Assembly: GCA_014380365.1 (NCBI GenBank)
Contig: JACMJZ010000025.1
Span: 310,001-374,000 of the forward strand
Source of the DNA: Pyrinomonadaceae bacterium
Lineage (GTDB): Bacteria; Acidobacteriota; Blastocatellia; Pyrinomonadales; Pyrinomonadaceae
DNA length: 64,000 bases
Direction of reading: 5' to 3'
The translations under genes were made by a program, and so were the position numbers. Shown here in pieces: positions 1-7,045 of the stretch. The notes beneath the pieces are model-generated. The model worked only from the letters and a program-made list of their open reading frames with translations, ran no database searches and was not told the origin of the DNA. Each line of letters opens with the position of its first letter. Position 1 is the stretch's first letter.

Positions 1-132
1 CTCGGCCACATCTCCGCGCCCGGAAAGGCGAAAAATCATTCTAGTCGGCAGGTAAAGATTGTCAAGGCAACGTCACAACACTGATCGAGCAGGCGGGCCA
101 TTGCGGCCATCTCAGCCTGTTGGCGGTAGTAA

Positions 133-162
133 GGCCCGCCCGCTACCGCAGGCGGTTCTGAC
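133..162. repeat. Dispersed palindromic repeat, copy 1 (CCGCCCGCT...GGCGGTTCTGAC type)
   Basis: A GC-rich stretch with the halves CCGCCCGCTAC and GGCGGTTCTGAC lies at the 3' end of the phosphatase gene and touches its stop codon. A closely similar stretch occurs at 41059-41090. The same block also contains an inverted pair GCGGTAG (123-129) and CTACCGC (143-149). Two copies 41 kb apart, both in non-coding DNA, argue for a dispersed repeat and not a gene part. Function unknown; a terminator-like role at a gene end is possible. Confidence 0.6.
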
Positions 163-1139
163 TACGCCCTTTGGATTGCCATCAAGGTCAAATCATCGAA
201 AGGTGCGCGGCCGTTGGCAAAGGTCTTAAGTTCGCTGAGACTGAGGTCAAGTAAAGTGCGTGGCGGGTTGTCTGCTTTCTCCTGTAATAGACTCGAGAGA
301 CGATCAATTCCAAACTCCTGGCCGCTCGAGTCAGAACCTTCAGAAAATCCATCCGTGTAGAGAAAAAGTGAATCGCCTTGCTGCATCTGGAATGAAGTGC
401 AGGAAAAGCTCTCGCTGCAAAACACTCCTATTGGCAAGCCCGTCGCGCTGATGCGCGTGACCGTGCCTTGTTGGACCAACAACGGCGGCAGATGGCCCGC
501 ATTGCAGATTTGCACTTCACCATTTGTGTTTGCTCGGCCGTAAACGAGGGTGGCGTATTGTGTCGGCAGAGTACTCTCGCAAAAAACGCGGCTGGCCCGT
601 TCGACCATCTGTTCGAGCGGCAGGTTGACTGAGATCAACGTACGGAACATCGCGTGCAGGTGTGCCATCAGCATCGAGGCCGCGACGCCTTTCCCGGAAA
701 CGTCCCCAAGCACGAAATGGAAAGAACCATCCTCACCTCTGATCAAGTCGCAATAGTCTCCGCTCACAGCGCCGGCTGGTTGATAGTGGTAGGCGACCTC
801 CCATCCATCAATCCTCTGACTGGGTTGGGGAAGTAATCCATTTTGAATCTTCGCTGCCAATTCCAGGTCTTCTTCGAGTGCGCGTTGCTCGCGCGGAGTT
901 AAATCGCCTAAACAAACGCGTACGAGCGGGTCGGCAAGCAATCGCTCCGGCTCGACCGGGTCATGGCAAACTTCACAAAGACCAAAAACCCCAATGTCCA
1001 TTCGATGTAAGGCAGCGTCCACTTCATGCAACAACCGGGTTAACTCAGCAGGCCGGTGAAAAGCACTGGCGGCGGATTCGAGTTTCTGCCGGCGATCAAT
1101 TAGCTGTTCACGAAGTAGTGGTTCAATAGCCGTAACCAT
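162..1139 (-). CDS. SpoIIE-type PP2C phosphatase with N-terminal DksA-like finger
   Basis: A 325-residue protein with two parts. Residues about 45-85 look like the DksA/TraR zinc finger: G-x-FGLCEVC, then 17 residues, then C-L-G-D. The spacing matches the C-x2-C-x17-C-x2-C family pattern, but the fourth Cys is Asp. Residues about 95-325 form a SpoIIE/RsbU-type PP2C phosphatase, with an AAKIQNGLLP linker, the metal-binding motif LGDVSGKGVAASM, NAGHLPP and LYTDGFSEG. Family members dephosphorylate anti-anti-sigma factors in partner-switching pathways. No anti-sigma partner is encoded nearby, so the target is unknown. The finger may serve as a sensor or protein contact; that is inference. The start is the only Met consistent with the finger domain. 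Confidence 0.85.
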   Translation of the reverse strand: MVTAIEPLLREQLIDRRQKLESAASAFHRPAELTRLLHEVDAALHRMDIGVFGLCEVCHDPVEPERLLADPLVRVCLGDLTPREQRALEEDLELAAKIQNGLLPQPSQRIDGWEVAYHYQPAGAVSGDYCDLIRGEDGSFHFVLGDVSGKGVAASMLMAHLHAMFRTLISVNLPLEQMVERASRVFCESTLPTQYATLVYGRANTNGEVQICNAGHLPPLLVQQGTVTRISATGLPIGVFCSESFSCTSFQMQQGDSLFLYTDGFSEGSDSSGQEFGIDRLSSLLQEKADNPPRTLLDLSLSELKTFANGRAPFDDLTLMAIQRA

Positions 1140-1182
1140 TGTCAGTCCTTCCCTGTATCGAGCGTGCCGCCGCGTCGTTTAT

Positions 1183-1575
1183 CTACGCCACCAGACTCGC
1201 GGGCCTTGGCGCTCTCTGCAATTGCACCGGCAGCTTTGGTGCGCAACAAATCTTCGCCAGGCGAGCACGATCACCTAACATCGCCGAATCGCTCTCAAGC
1301 CATGCCCGAACTTCACGGAAGATGCTGGCGGCGTGCGTGTCTGGAGGTTCTACAAGCCGGTAGTGAATCCACTTTCCGTCTCGCCGAGCCGCAACCACCC
1401 CGGCGCGTCTCAGATAGGCTAAATGCCGCGAGATTTTCGGCTGGTTTATCTTCAAAACTTCCACGAAGAAACAGACGCAAACTTCGTCCTCGCCTATCAG
1501 ATTAATGAGCCGCAAACGCGTGCGATCCGCGAGGGCTTTGAAGAGAAGCGTGCGACTGTATTCTTTGATTCCCAT
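1183..1575 (-). CDS. arsR: ArsR/SmtB-family metalloregulator
   Basis: A 130-residue winged-helix repressor. LFKALADRTRLRLINLI is the typical ArsR opening, followed by the metal-site motif EVCVCFF at the start of the alpha-3 helix (equivalent to ELCVCDL of As(III)-responsive ArsR) and the recognition helix QPKISRHLAYLRRAGVV. It should repress the local arsenic genes and dissociate on As(III) binding. A candidate operator with halves TTCGTA and TACGAA (1595-1616) lies just upstream of its start. arsN1 and arsI lie beyond the mobile element at 4956-6082. Removing the element would place arsR about 150 bp downstream of arsN1 in the same orientation, so the insertion probably split an ars operon. 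Confidence 0.9.
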   Translation of the reverse strand: MGIKEYSRTLLFKALADRTRLRLINLIGEDEVCVCFFVEVLKINQPKISRHLAYLRRAGVVAARRDGKWIHYRLVEPPDTHAASIFREVRAWLESDSAMLGDRARLAKICCAPKLPVQLQRAPRPASLVA

Positions 1576-1594
1576 TGTGTGATTTGCTTACTAA

Positions 1595-1616
1595 TTCGTA
1601 GGTTAGTTATTACGAA
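1595..1616. promoter_or_regulatory. Candidate ArsR operator upstream of arsR
   Basis: Inverted halves TTCGTA (1595-1600) and TACGAA (1611-1616) are separated by 10 bp and lie 20 bp upstream of the arsR start. The half-site resembles the CATTCG/CGAATG palindrome in front of arsI. Autoregulation by ArsR is inferred from position and similarity only. Confidence 0.45.
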
Positions 1617-1653
1617 GTTGACGCAGTCAGAGTTCCTTTTTCATGCCTAATTT

Positions 1654-1685
1654 GGGCAATAATATACTTGACGAATCATGGCGTC
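1654..1685 (+). repeat. Left terminal inverted repeat of the IS1595-type element
   Basis: 32 bp beginning GGGCAATAATATACTTGACG. It matches the inverted right end with three mismatches, at positions 4, 26 and 28. It contains a TTGACG hexamer that could act as a -35 box reading inward. Confidence 0.88.
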
Positions 1686-1756
1686 GGGTAGATTATACAC
1701 CTGTCCGCGCTTTGCGGGCTTTATTCCCTTTCTCCGACAAGTCGAAGTGGATCGTT

Positions 1757-2599
1757 ATGATCTGGGGCTACATGGACGAAACCGGCCACTCTAAGGACGA
1801 GAGGCAGCGGTTCAACGGCATGGCAGGTTTGATAGCTCCCGCCGACCATTGGGAACAATTCGAGCGTGACTGGAAAAGGACGCTCAGAAAAGCTCACGTT
1901 CCCTACTTTCACATGAAAGACTTTGAGCATTCTGAGAAAGCAGCTCAGTCAACAAAATCAAAAAATCCTTTCAAGGGATGGAAGCCCGCAGACAAAGAGC
2001 GGCTATTTGCCAAACTCTTGAAGCACATGCAAGACGCGCACGCCTTTCCTCTGGGCGCGAGCCTGTGCATGGATGATTTCAGGCGCTTAACTCCTGCACA
2101 GCAAGCAATGTTTGACGATCCGTATTACATGGGTTTCTGTTCGACGCTGGCATACGCGAGCGGTTTCCTTGATAAAGTTGGAGCTGCATCGACTGAGCGA
2201 GCAGCGATCATATTCGACAATCAAGTGGAGTTTAGACACCGGGCTCTGGAGTTTTTTGAGAAAGCCTATAACCAGGAATCTTTTATTAAGCGACGAATCA
2301 ACTCTCCCAACTTTGGTGACATGAGAGAGGTGGTCCCGCTTCAAGCTGCCGACATTGTGGCCTACGAGCTATACAAGGAACATGACAGGCGACTGTATAG
2401 ACCGGACGATCCGATTCGCAACGGCTATCATGTGTTATTGGGGATGGGCCAGACTCTTGGGTTCCCGCCGCTGTTTAGATTTCGGAGCGCGAAGGATTTA
2501 CATGAAGATGTTAAGGCTATCGAAGCCGAGCACAGAAGAATTGCATATTGGAGGAAGCGCAAGGCCGCGAAAAGCAAACAGAGTGAAGGCAGCGGTTAG
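1757..2599 (+). CDS. DUF3800 domain protein (passenger gene of the IS)
   Basis: A 280-residue protein. The opening WGYMDETGHS is the DUF3800 signature (Y-x-DE-[ST]-G near the N-terminus). Further family-like acidic stretches are IIFDNQVE in the middle and LQAADIVAYELY near the C-terminus. These spaced Asp/Glu residues suggest a metal-dependent fold, but no activity is established for the family and I assign none. I chose the ATG at 1757 because an upstream in-frame ATG at 1643 would lie outside the mobile element and in its target DNA. The gene is the leftmost cargo and is transcribed inward from the left end. The C-terminal 25 residues are very basic. Confidence 0.8.
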   Translation: MIWGYMDETGHSKDERQRFNGMAGLIAPADHWEQFERDWKRTLRKAHVPYFHMKDFEHSEKAAQSTKSKNPFKGWKPADKERLFAKLLKHMQDAHAFPLGASLCMDDFRRLTPAQQAMFDDPYYMGFCSTLAYASGFLDKVGAASTERAAIIFDNQVEFRHRALEFFEKAYNQESFIKRRINSPNFGDMREVVPLQAADIVAYELYKEHDRRLYRPDDPIRNGYHVLLGMGQTLGFPPLFRFRSAKDLHEDVKAIEAEHRRIAYWRKRKAAKSKQSEGSG

Positions 2600-2872
2600 C
2601 GTCCTCACCCCGACAACCGCTGCCCTCTACAGGGAGCGCAGGCGTTTGGCAACGTGCCCACCGTATTGCTCGTTGCCACTGGGAGCCGCGCTCACCTATG
2701 TTAAGATCAAAAGGAACTATGAAATATCTGCGAGGTAAAACTGGCTAATGCCGCCCGCCCTGATGCAAGGCGTCAGGGTGACTCGAACGGCAAGGCCGAG
2801 CTTAGTACTATTTAGTAGATTTGACAAGTTAAGTTGCGCCTCATCGCGCGCCTCATTGGAAGGGAAAAAGTG

Positions 2873-3124
2873 ATGGGGCGCTCGTATCGCTCCCGGCCTA
2901 AGAAGCTGGGCGGCAAGCTGCGTTTGATTAGAATGAACCTGGGGCTAACGCAGGAAGAGATGGTCGCAAAGTTAGCGGTCAAGGATGAGCCGCTTTATTC
3001 GGCGAGCATATCGCAGTATGAAGCGGGAAAACGCGAGCCGCCATTGTTGGTGTTGTTGCGATACGCGAGGCTTGCGGGTGTGGCCGTGGATGTTTTGATT
3101 GACGATAAGCTGAAACTTCCGTAA
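2873..3124 (+). CDS. XRE-family helix-turn-helix regulator (passenger gene)
   Basis: An 83-residue protein made of a single Cro/C1-type HTH: KLRLIRMNLGLTQEEMVAKL, then SASISQYEAGKREPPL, then LLRYARLAGVAVDVLID. It should bind DNA, probably near its own promoter; target unknown. The start at 2873 follows a GGAAGGGA ribosome-binding stretch, and a longer in-frame start at 2834 is less likely. Its stop codon touches the next reading frame, and the cargo genes appear co-directional, so it may regulate the passenger module. The 273 bp before it hold no gene that I can recognise. Confidence 0.8.
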   Translation: MGRSYRSRPKKLGGKLRLIRMNLGLTQEEMVAKLAVKDEPLYSASISQYEAGKREPPLLVLLRYARLAGVAVDVLIDDKLKLP

Positions 3125-3198
3125 TGGCTTTTGCTTTCAAGTTAAACCTGAGCATGTCGTCTGACTCGTCTGGACGGCCAACGCAAGGAGCGCCTTCA

Positions 3199-3675
3199 AT
3201 GAACGACTGGATCAACAAAGAACTCCAAGGGTTCGCGGAAATGGAGAAGGAGAAGCAGCGGCAGGAAAGTCGCCGGACCCTGATTACCAGCCAATCATCC
3301 CGGTTGTGGGGCGATCTCAAGTTTGCGATTCAATCCTCAGTTCAGCAACTCAACCAAACCCCTGAACTGAGAAAGAGAGTAGGGGAGCTGAAGTACCAAG
3401 ATGGGATTGATAGGATCGAAGTAACCAAGCAAACCTTTCCGGCCATCTACCTAACGATCACAAATCACAGCCGCGATTTTGGGATAGAGCGATTGGTTAG
3501 AGCGAACGTGGCAAATCCACAAGACGACAAGTCACGAGAAACCCTAGACCTTGAGCTTGATTCGAATGATCACATATTCATGATAAACAAGGCGGGCAAG
3601 CCGTTAACCGTTGATGACGCGGTTCACTACCTGTTTGCGCCATTCCTGCATCCTGAATTGTTAGGTGTGGAGTAG
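3199..3675 (+). CDS. Unknown passenger protein of the IS element
   Basis: 158 residues, not recognised. The N-terminal part is strongly charged and helical (MNDWINKELQGFAEMEKEK). The C-terminal half looks mixed alpha/beta, with a DLELDSNDHIFMIN strand-like stretch. The start at 3199 has an excellent ribosome-binding site, AAGGAG at 3185-3190 with 8 bases between. The frame is open back to 3124, but those upstream codons lack a comparable site. It lies between the XRE gene and the 64-residue ORF, all inside the element's ends, so it is probably cargo that moves with the element. Confidence 0.65.
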   Translation: MNDWINKELQGFAEMEKEKQRQESRRTLITSQSSRLWGDLKFAIQSSVQQLNQTPELRKRVGELKYQDGIDRIEVTKQTFPAIYLTITNHSRDFGIERLVRANVANPQDDKSRETLDLELDSNDHIFMINKAGKPLTVDDAVHYLFAPFLHPELLGVE

Positions 3676-3680
3676 AGACT

Positions 3681-3875
3681 ATGAAACAGAAATCCTCGGC
3701 AGAGTTTGAGAACTTCGACAACGTAATGGGCGGGCTCTTAGCCGTTCCTTACTCTGAGTTAAAAAAGAAACTGGAAGCGGAAAAGCGAGATAAGGCCAAA
3801 CACAAAAAGAAGCGGGCTACTTCGCCCGCCTCTTCCGTCCGCGCTTCTTCAAGTTCAAAGAAGCGAGTTGCTTAG
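3681..3875 (+). CDS. Small Lys-rich passenger protein
   Basis: 64 residues. The first 36 look ordered (SAEFENFDNVMGGLLAVPYS) and are followed by ELKKKLEAEKRDKAKHKKKR, a very basic charged tail, and then a Ser-rich end. It begins 5 bases after the previous stop, so it is likely translated together with that gene. It converges with the transposase gene, overlapping its end by 4 bp. No function is assigned. The basic tail would suit nucleic-acid or protein binding, which is inference only. Confidence 0.6.
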   Translation: MKQKSSAEFENFDNVMGGLLAVPYSELKKKLEAEKRDKAKHKKKRATSPASSVRASSSSKKRVA

Positions 3876-4831
3876 TGCGACGTACCCCCTTCGGCAAGCG
3901 GCTTGCCGGTGAGTTCGGCATAAGTCAGACGCTTGCCTGTGATTTGCTCCATTGCTCGCTGAAACCTTTCGCTGTCGTTGCCTTTGCGACTGTTGAAACG
4001 AAACGACTGCTCATCCAAATACCGGAATAGATGAAACGGCTCAACACAAACATAAGTCCCGCTGATCGTTCTCTTGAGCAGACTCCAAAAGTTTTCGATC
4101 CCGTTGGTGTGAATCTGCCCGTCAACATATCGCTCCGCATGATTGATTACGTTGTGAACGTATTCGGCTTCCAGTTGGCTATAAGAGGCAAGCGCGTCAC
4201 TGTAGACGGTAGAACCTCCCTCTACATGCTTGCTCACTTCGCTGTGAAGCGACTTGCGGCGCACGTTGGGCACTACCATCGTGCGGACTTCCCCGTGACG
4301 TTCCAGAAGGCCCATGACCGCAACCTTGCCAGCACCGCCCGTACCGTGAATCCTGCGAGCGCGGACGCCCTTGTGCATGTTGCGCGCCTTGCCGCCGATG
4401 AAAGTTTCGTCAACCTCGACGTGACCGCTCATCTTTTTCAGAAACGATCCGCTTTGCATGGCAAGCCGGATACGGTGCTCCATAAACCAAGCGGTCTTTT
4501 GCGTGACACCCAACGCCCGCGAAATCTCGTAAGAGCTAATCCCGTTTTTGCAGTTGACGATCATCCAGACCGCTGCGAGCCACTTATCCAAGCCCAGCGG
4601 GGAATCCTCAAATATGGTTCCTACCTTTGCGGAGAACTGGCGTTGCTTGTGGGCGCTCTTACACTGCCATTTGTTTTGCTTCGCAAGGAACGAAACATCA
4701 TCGCGGCCACAAGTCGGACAGGTGACGCCATCCGGCCAACGGCGAGCGACCAAATAGCTCAGGCAATTCTCAGAGTTCGAGAAGTAAATGATTGCCTGTT
4801 GCAGCGTCTTGGGTTCGTTGTTGTTTGCCAT
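3872..4831 (-). CDS. IS1595-family (ISXO2-like) transposase
   Basis: 319 residues. An N-terminal zinc ribbon (CPTC at about residues 37-40 with a second Cys near residue 57) precedes an HTH-like part (GISSYEISRALGVTQKTAWF) and the catalytic core. The core shows EVDETFIGGK, VYSDALASY and NGIENFWSLLKR, which give the conserved acidic and IENFW residues of ISXO2-like DDE transposases. The frame is intact and full length, so the element may be active. It reads leftward from the right end. A promoter built partly into the terminal repeat (TTGACG, 17 bp, TAATGT at 4841-4869) would start transcription only a few bases before the ATG. Confidence 0.92.
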   Translation of the reverse strand: MANNNEPKTLQQAIIYFSNSENCLSYLVARRWPDGVTCPTCGRDDVSFLAKQNKWQCKSAHKQRQFSAKVGTIFEDSPLGLDKWLAAVWMIVNCKNGISSYEISRALGVTQKTAWFMEHRIRLAMQSGSFLKKMSGHVEVDETFIGGKARNMHKGVRARRIHGTGGAGKVAVMGLLERHGEVRTMVVPNVRRKSLHSEVSKHVEGGSTVYSDALASYSQLEAEYVHNVINHAERYVDGQIHTNGIENFWSLLKRTISGTYVCVEPFHLFRYLDEQSFRFNSRKGNDSERFQRAMEQITGKRLTYAELTGKPLAEGGTSH

Positions 4832-4840
4832 AGTGAGGGT

Positions 4841-4869
4841 ACATTAGCATGGACGGCTTGATTCGTCAA
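4841..4869 (-). promoter_or_regulatory. Candidate transposase promoter using the terminal repeat
   Basis: On the minus strand, TTGACG (4864-4869) and TAATGT (4841-4846) are separated by exactly 17 bp. The -35 hexamer lies inside the terminal repeat. A start point about 7 bases downstream would give a nearly leaderless message for the ATG at 4831. The -10 match is only 3 of 6, so this is tentative. Confidence 0.4.
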
Positions 4870-4883
4870 GTATATTATTACCC
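4852..4883 (-). repeat. Right terminal inverted repeat of the IS1595-type element
   Basis: 32 bp that, read on the minus strand, begin GGGTAATAATATACTTGACG and match the left end at 29 of 32 positions. TAATTT follows directly, as it precedes the left end, which supports a target-site duplication. Confidence 0.88.
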
Positions 4884-4955
4884 TAATTTGAGCCTCAAAC
4901 AGTGATTCTTTCTATCCGGATCTTGCGGCCAAAACTCCACAGCTTTCAGTCCCGT

Positions 4956-5462
4956 TTAGTCGCTGCCAACCAGATTGCTACGTCTCTCAAGGAGCAGAGT
5001 GTCGTGCCAGATGCCGTTCATTTTGCCGATGCGCTCGCGAGTTCCAACCACGCGAAAACCGCAAGACCTATGCAGTTCCAGGCTGGCAACGTTTTCCGGG
5101 AAAATGCTCGCCTGCAATGTCCAGATGCCATTGCTCTCTGCCTCAACCACCAGCCTTTCCAACAGTGCGCGGCCAACCCCCTTGCCCCGCCAATCGCTGG
5201 AAACATATACGCTGGTTTCAGCTACCCCTGCATAAACAGCGCGCGCGGAACTCGGACCCAGCGCCGCCCACCCGACGACGTCAGCGCCTGAAGTGGCTAC
5301 GAGCCGCGGCGCAGCCAGATGATTACCGTTCCAGCCTTGCCATGAAGGCGCTTCGGTTTCAAAGGTCGCCTGGCCCGTCGCGATTCCATCTCCATAAATC
5401 AAACTCACAGCGTCCCAATCATCAGCGGTGAGCAGCCTGATTTGTAACTCCGTCATTGACAA
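4956..5462 (-). CDS. arsN1: GNAT acetyltransferase, arsinothricin/phosphinothricin type
   Basis: A 168-residue GNAT enzyme of the phosphinothricin/arsinothricin N-acetyltransferase group. It has GIATGQATFET near the N-terminus, VVGWAALGP, the acetyl-CoA loop DWRGKGVGRALLE, and IFPENVASLELHRSCGF. It would acetylate the amino group of arsinothricin or related glutamate analogues using acetyl-CoA in the cytosol. The ars assignment rests on neighbours: it diverges from arsI with a palindromic operator between, and it was upstream of arsR before the mobile element inserted. A general phosphinothricin or methionine-sulfoximine acetyltransferase is the main alternative. Start at 5462 or at the in-frame Met at 5456. 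Confidence 0.8.
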   Translation of the reverse strand: MSMTELQIRLLTADDWDAVSLIYGDGIATGQATFETEAPSWQGWNGNHLAAPRLVATSGADVVGWAALGPSSARAVYAGVAETSVYVSSDWRGKGVGRALLERLVVEAESNGIWTLQASIFPENVASLELHRSCGFRVVGTRERIGKMNGIWHDTLLLERRSNLVGSD

Positions 5463-5485
5463 CCCGGTTGTTGCTCATATACGGC

Positions 5486-5540
5486 TTGACAGATATGACA
5501 AGCCGAGGTAAAGTCCCCATACATTCGTATAAGCGAATGT
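5486..5540 (+). promoter_or_regulatory. arsI promoter and ArsR-type operator
   Basis: TTGACA (5486-5491) is followed after 17 bp by TAAAGT (5509-5514), a good sigma-70-type promoter. Just downstream, at the expected start point, is the perfect palindrome ACATTCGTATAAGCGAATGT (5521-5540, 7-bp arms). This placement is typical for ArsR repression. An AAGGAGG ribosome site (5548-5554) precedes the arsI ATG by 6 bases. The element lies between divergent arsN1 and arsI and could control both. Confidence 0.75.
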
Positions 5541-5560
5541 GAATATAAAGGAGGTTTGAG

Positions 5561-6082
5561 ATGGAAAGCAAGTTACAAGATCCGGTGGTGGCACTGAAGG
5601 CCCACTTGGCGCTCAATGTTCGTAACGTCGTAAGTAGCACAGAGTTTTATCAGAAGATGCTCGGAATTGAACCGAGCAAGGTCCGGCCCGGGTACGCCAA
5701 GTTTGATGTGCAAAACCCGCCTTTGAATTTGACGCTGAACGAGGTCGCATTTAACGAACGAGGCGCGCTTTCTCACCTCGGCATTCAGGTCGCCTCAACC
5801 GGGGACGTGCTGGCGATGCGCGAGAAGTGGGCTGAATCCGGACTCGTGACACGCGACGAGATGCAGACCAATTGCTGCTACGCCACTCAAGACAAAACCT
5901 GGGTGCGTGATCCTGACGGTAACGAATGGGAAGTGTTCGTTGTGTTGCAGGACAATCTTCCGGAAACAGCTCCGTGCGAATGTGGGGATAAGGTTGCCGG
6001 CGCCCACGGCGCGGAAGCAGCGGGATCTATGGCTTCAGCAGGCTCATGTTGTGCCCCGGCGATCGTTGGGATTGAACGCTGA
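5561..6082 (+). CDS. arsI: ArsI-type C-As lyase (VOC-fold dioxygenase)
   Basis: A 173-residue vicinal-oxygen-chelate protein. Conserved residues of ArsI are visible: candidate Fe(II) ligands His15 (LKAHLALNV), His72 (LSHLGIQV) and Glu124 (NEWEVF), and the vicinal Cys105-Cys106 pair (NCCYA) that binds trivalent organoarsenicals. ArsI uses O2 to cleave the C-As bond of methylarsenite and reduced aromatic arsenicals, releasing As(III). The C-terminal tail is Cys-rich (APCECG and GSCCAP) and may bind metal; CadI-like cadmium proteins share the fold and are the alternative. A strong promoter, a palindromic operator and an AAGGAGG site precede it. Confidence 0.88.
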   Translation: MESKLQDPVVALKAHLALNVRNVVSSTEFYQKMLGIEPSKVRPGYAKFDVQNPPLNLTLNEVAFNERGALSHLGIQVASTGDVLAMREKWAESGLVTRDEMQTNCCYATQDKTWVRDPDGNEWEVFVVLQDNLPETAPCECGDKVAGAHGAEAAGSMASAGSCCAPAIVGIER

Positions 6083-6149
6083 AGACCCATCGGGCGAACA
6101 TTGAGAACCCTGTTGAGCACGGGTTGGGAACATTAACGAGCGGAAACTA

Positions 6150-6182
6150 AAAGGTCCGGCGCTCATCGAGGACCGGACCTTT
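6150..6182. terminator. Bidirectional terminator between arsI and the Spy-like gene
   Basis: A perfect 10-bp stem, AAAGGTCCGG (6150-6159) with CCGGACCTTT (6173-6182), and a 13-base loop. It ends in T-rich sequence in both directions and lies between two convergent genes. Confidence 0.75.
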
Positions 6183-6205
6183 GCCTCGTTACTTGTCCCG
6201 AATTG

Positions 6206-6787
6206 TTACTGCGGTTTGTTTCTTAATTCCTGTCGTTCCTTCATCCGCTCCCCGCGTTCCTTCTTTCGCTGTTCGTGTTTTGCTTTCCGCTCCGCCTTCG
6301 CCTCTTCGAGTTTGGCCTTTTGTTCAGCGGTCAAAACTCCGGCCATTTCGGTGCGGGCGCCTTCCATCGAAGCGCGGATCTCCTGATGCAGTGCTTTTGC
6401 GCGTGCCTCATCTTCAGCGGTGAACGTTCCTGCGCTTCTCTTCTCGCGCAGGCGGAACAACTCTTCGCGTTGAACTTTGGTGCTTTCAAGTCGGCGTTGC
6501 ATAATCGCACGACTTTGCTCTTTCTGCGCATCGCTGAGATTCAGCTCGCGACCGAAGTGACCCATTCCCGGTCCCCGGCGACCAATGCCATCGCGGCCTT
6601 TGTGTCGTCGCATTCCCTCACGACCGAGGCGCTCGCGATGCTTTTCTCGTCGCCTCTCCATTCGCTCGCCGCGCAAGGCTCCTTCCGGCGATGGGGGATT
6701 CTGTGGCTGCGGTTCCTGGGCGAAGGCAACCATGCCAAGCGCCAAAATGATTCCGATTACTCCAAGCAAACTTTTTCGTAAAAACAT
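6206..6787 (-). CDS. Spy/CpxP-like periplasmic LTxxQ protein
   Basis: 193 residues starting with a signal peptide (MFLRKSLLGVIGIILALGMV, cleavage likely after AFA). A very basic Arg/Gly/His stretch follows, then a helical region with the Spy/CpxP pattern: NLSDAQKEQSRAIM and VLTAEQKAKLEEAKAE (LTxxQ). Family members are periplasmic chaperones or metal- and envelope-stress sensors. The C-terminus is an almost uninterrupted run of Lys, Arg and Glu. I chose the ATG at 6787 because it starts the signal peptide and has an AAGGAG site about 11 bases upstream. The frame is open further upstream to 7045, but that part is not protein-like. Confidence 0.75.
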   Translation of the reverse strand: MFLRKSLLGVIGIILALGMVAFAQEPQPQNPPSPEGALRGERMERRREKHRERLGREGMRRHKGRDGIGRRGPGMGHFGRELNLSDAQKEQSRAIMQRRLESTKVQREELFRLREKRSAGTFTAEDEARAKALHQEIRASMEGARTEMAGVLTAEQKAKLEEAKAERKAKHEQRKKERGERMKERQELRNKPQ

Positions 6788-7045
6788 GTTCTCTCTAACT
6801 CCTTCAAGCATTTGAATACTGTGTAATTCAGGGGAGTTTCCGTGGTCTCGGGGGGTTAGACGCTGAAACTCGCGAAGAAGTTTGGAAACATTAGAGCATT
6901 GACTCTTGCCGATACAGGAGAGTACTTTACGCGACAAAGAAACCCCTGGGGAAACAAGCGGTCCTTTGGGATAATCCTCTTTTGCCACAGCGCGCTGAGG
7001 TTCTAGTAGTAAAAATCCGAACTGCCACGTTACAATAATCCGCAA

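Larger units (their letters stand above)
1654..4883. mobile_element. IS1595-type element with four passenger genes
   Basis: A 3230-bp element bounded by inverted repeats at 1654-1685 and 4852-4883. These are identical at 29 of 32 positions, with tips GGGCAATAAT on the left and GGGTAATAAT on the inverted right end. The flanks share TAATTT directly at both tips. The match extends to 8 bp CCTAATTT (1646-1653 and 4882-4889) if the right boundary moves 2 bp; 8 bp is the usual IS1595-family duplication. The transposase at the right end belongs to the ISXO2-like IS1595 family, in which cargo-carrying members are known. The interior carries a DUF3800 gene, an XRE regulator and two unknown genes, all opposite in direction to the transposase. 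The near-intact ends suggest a recent insertion. Confidence 0.88.

Noticed and set aside
1643-1756. Longer start for the DUF3800 gene
   Set aside because: The upstream ATG lies outside the mobile element and the added residues translate the terminal repeat.
4031-4861. Long frame opposite the transposase
   Set aside because: It is antisense to a clear transposase with family motifs, and its product has no recognisable features.
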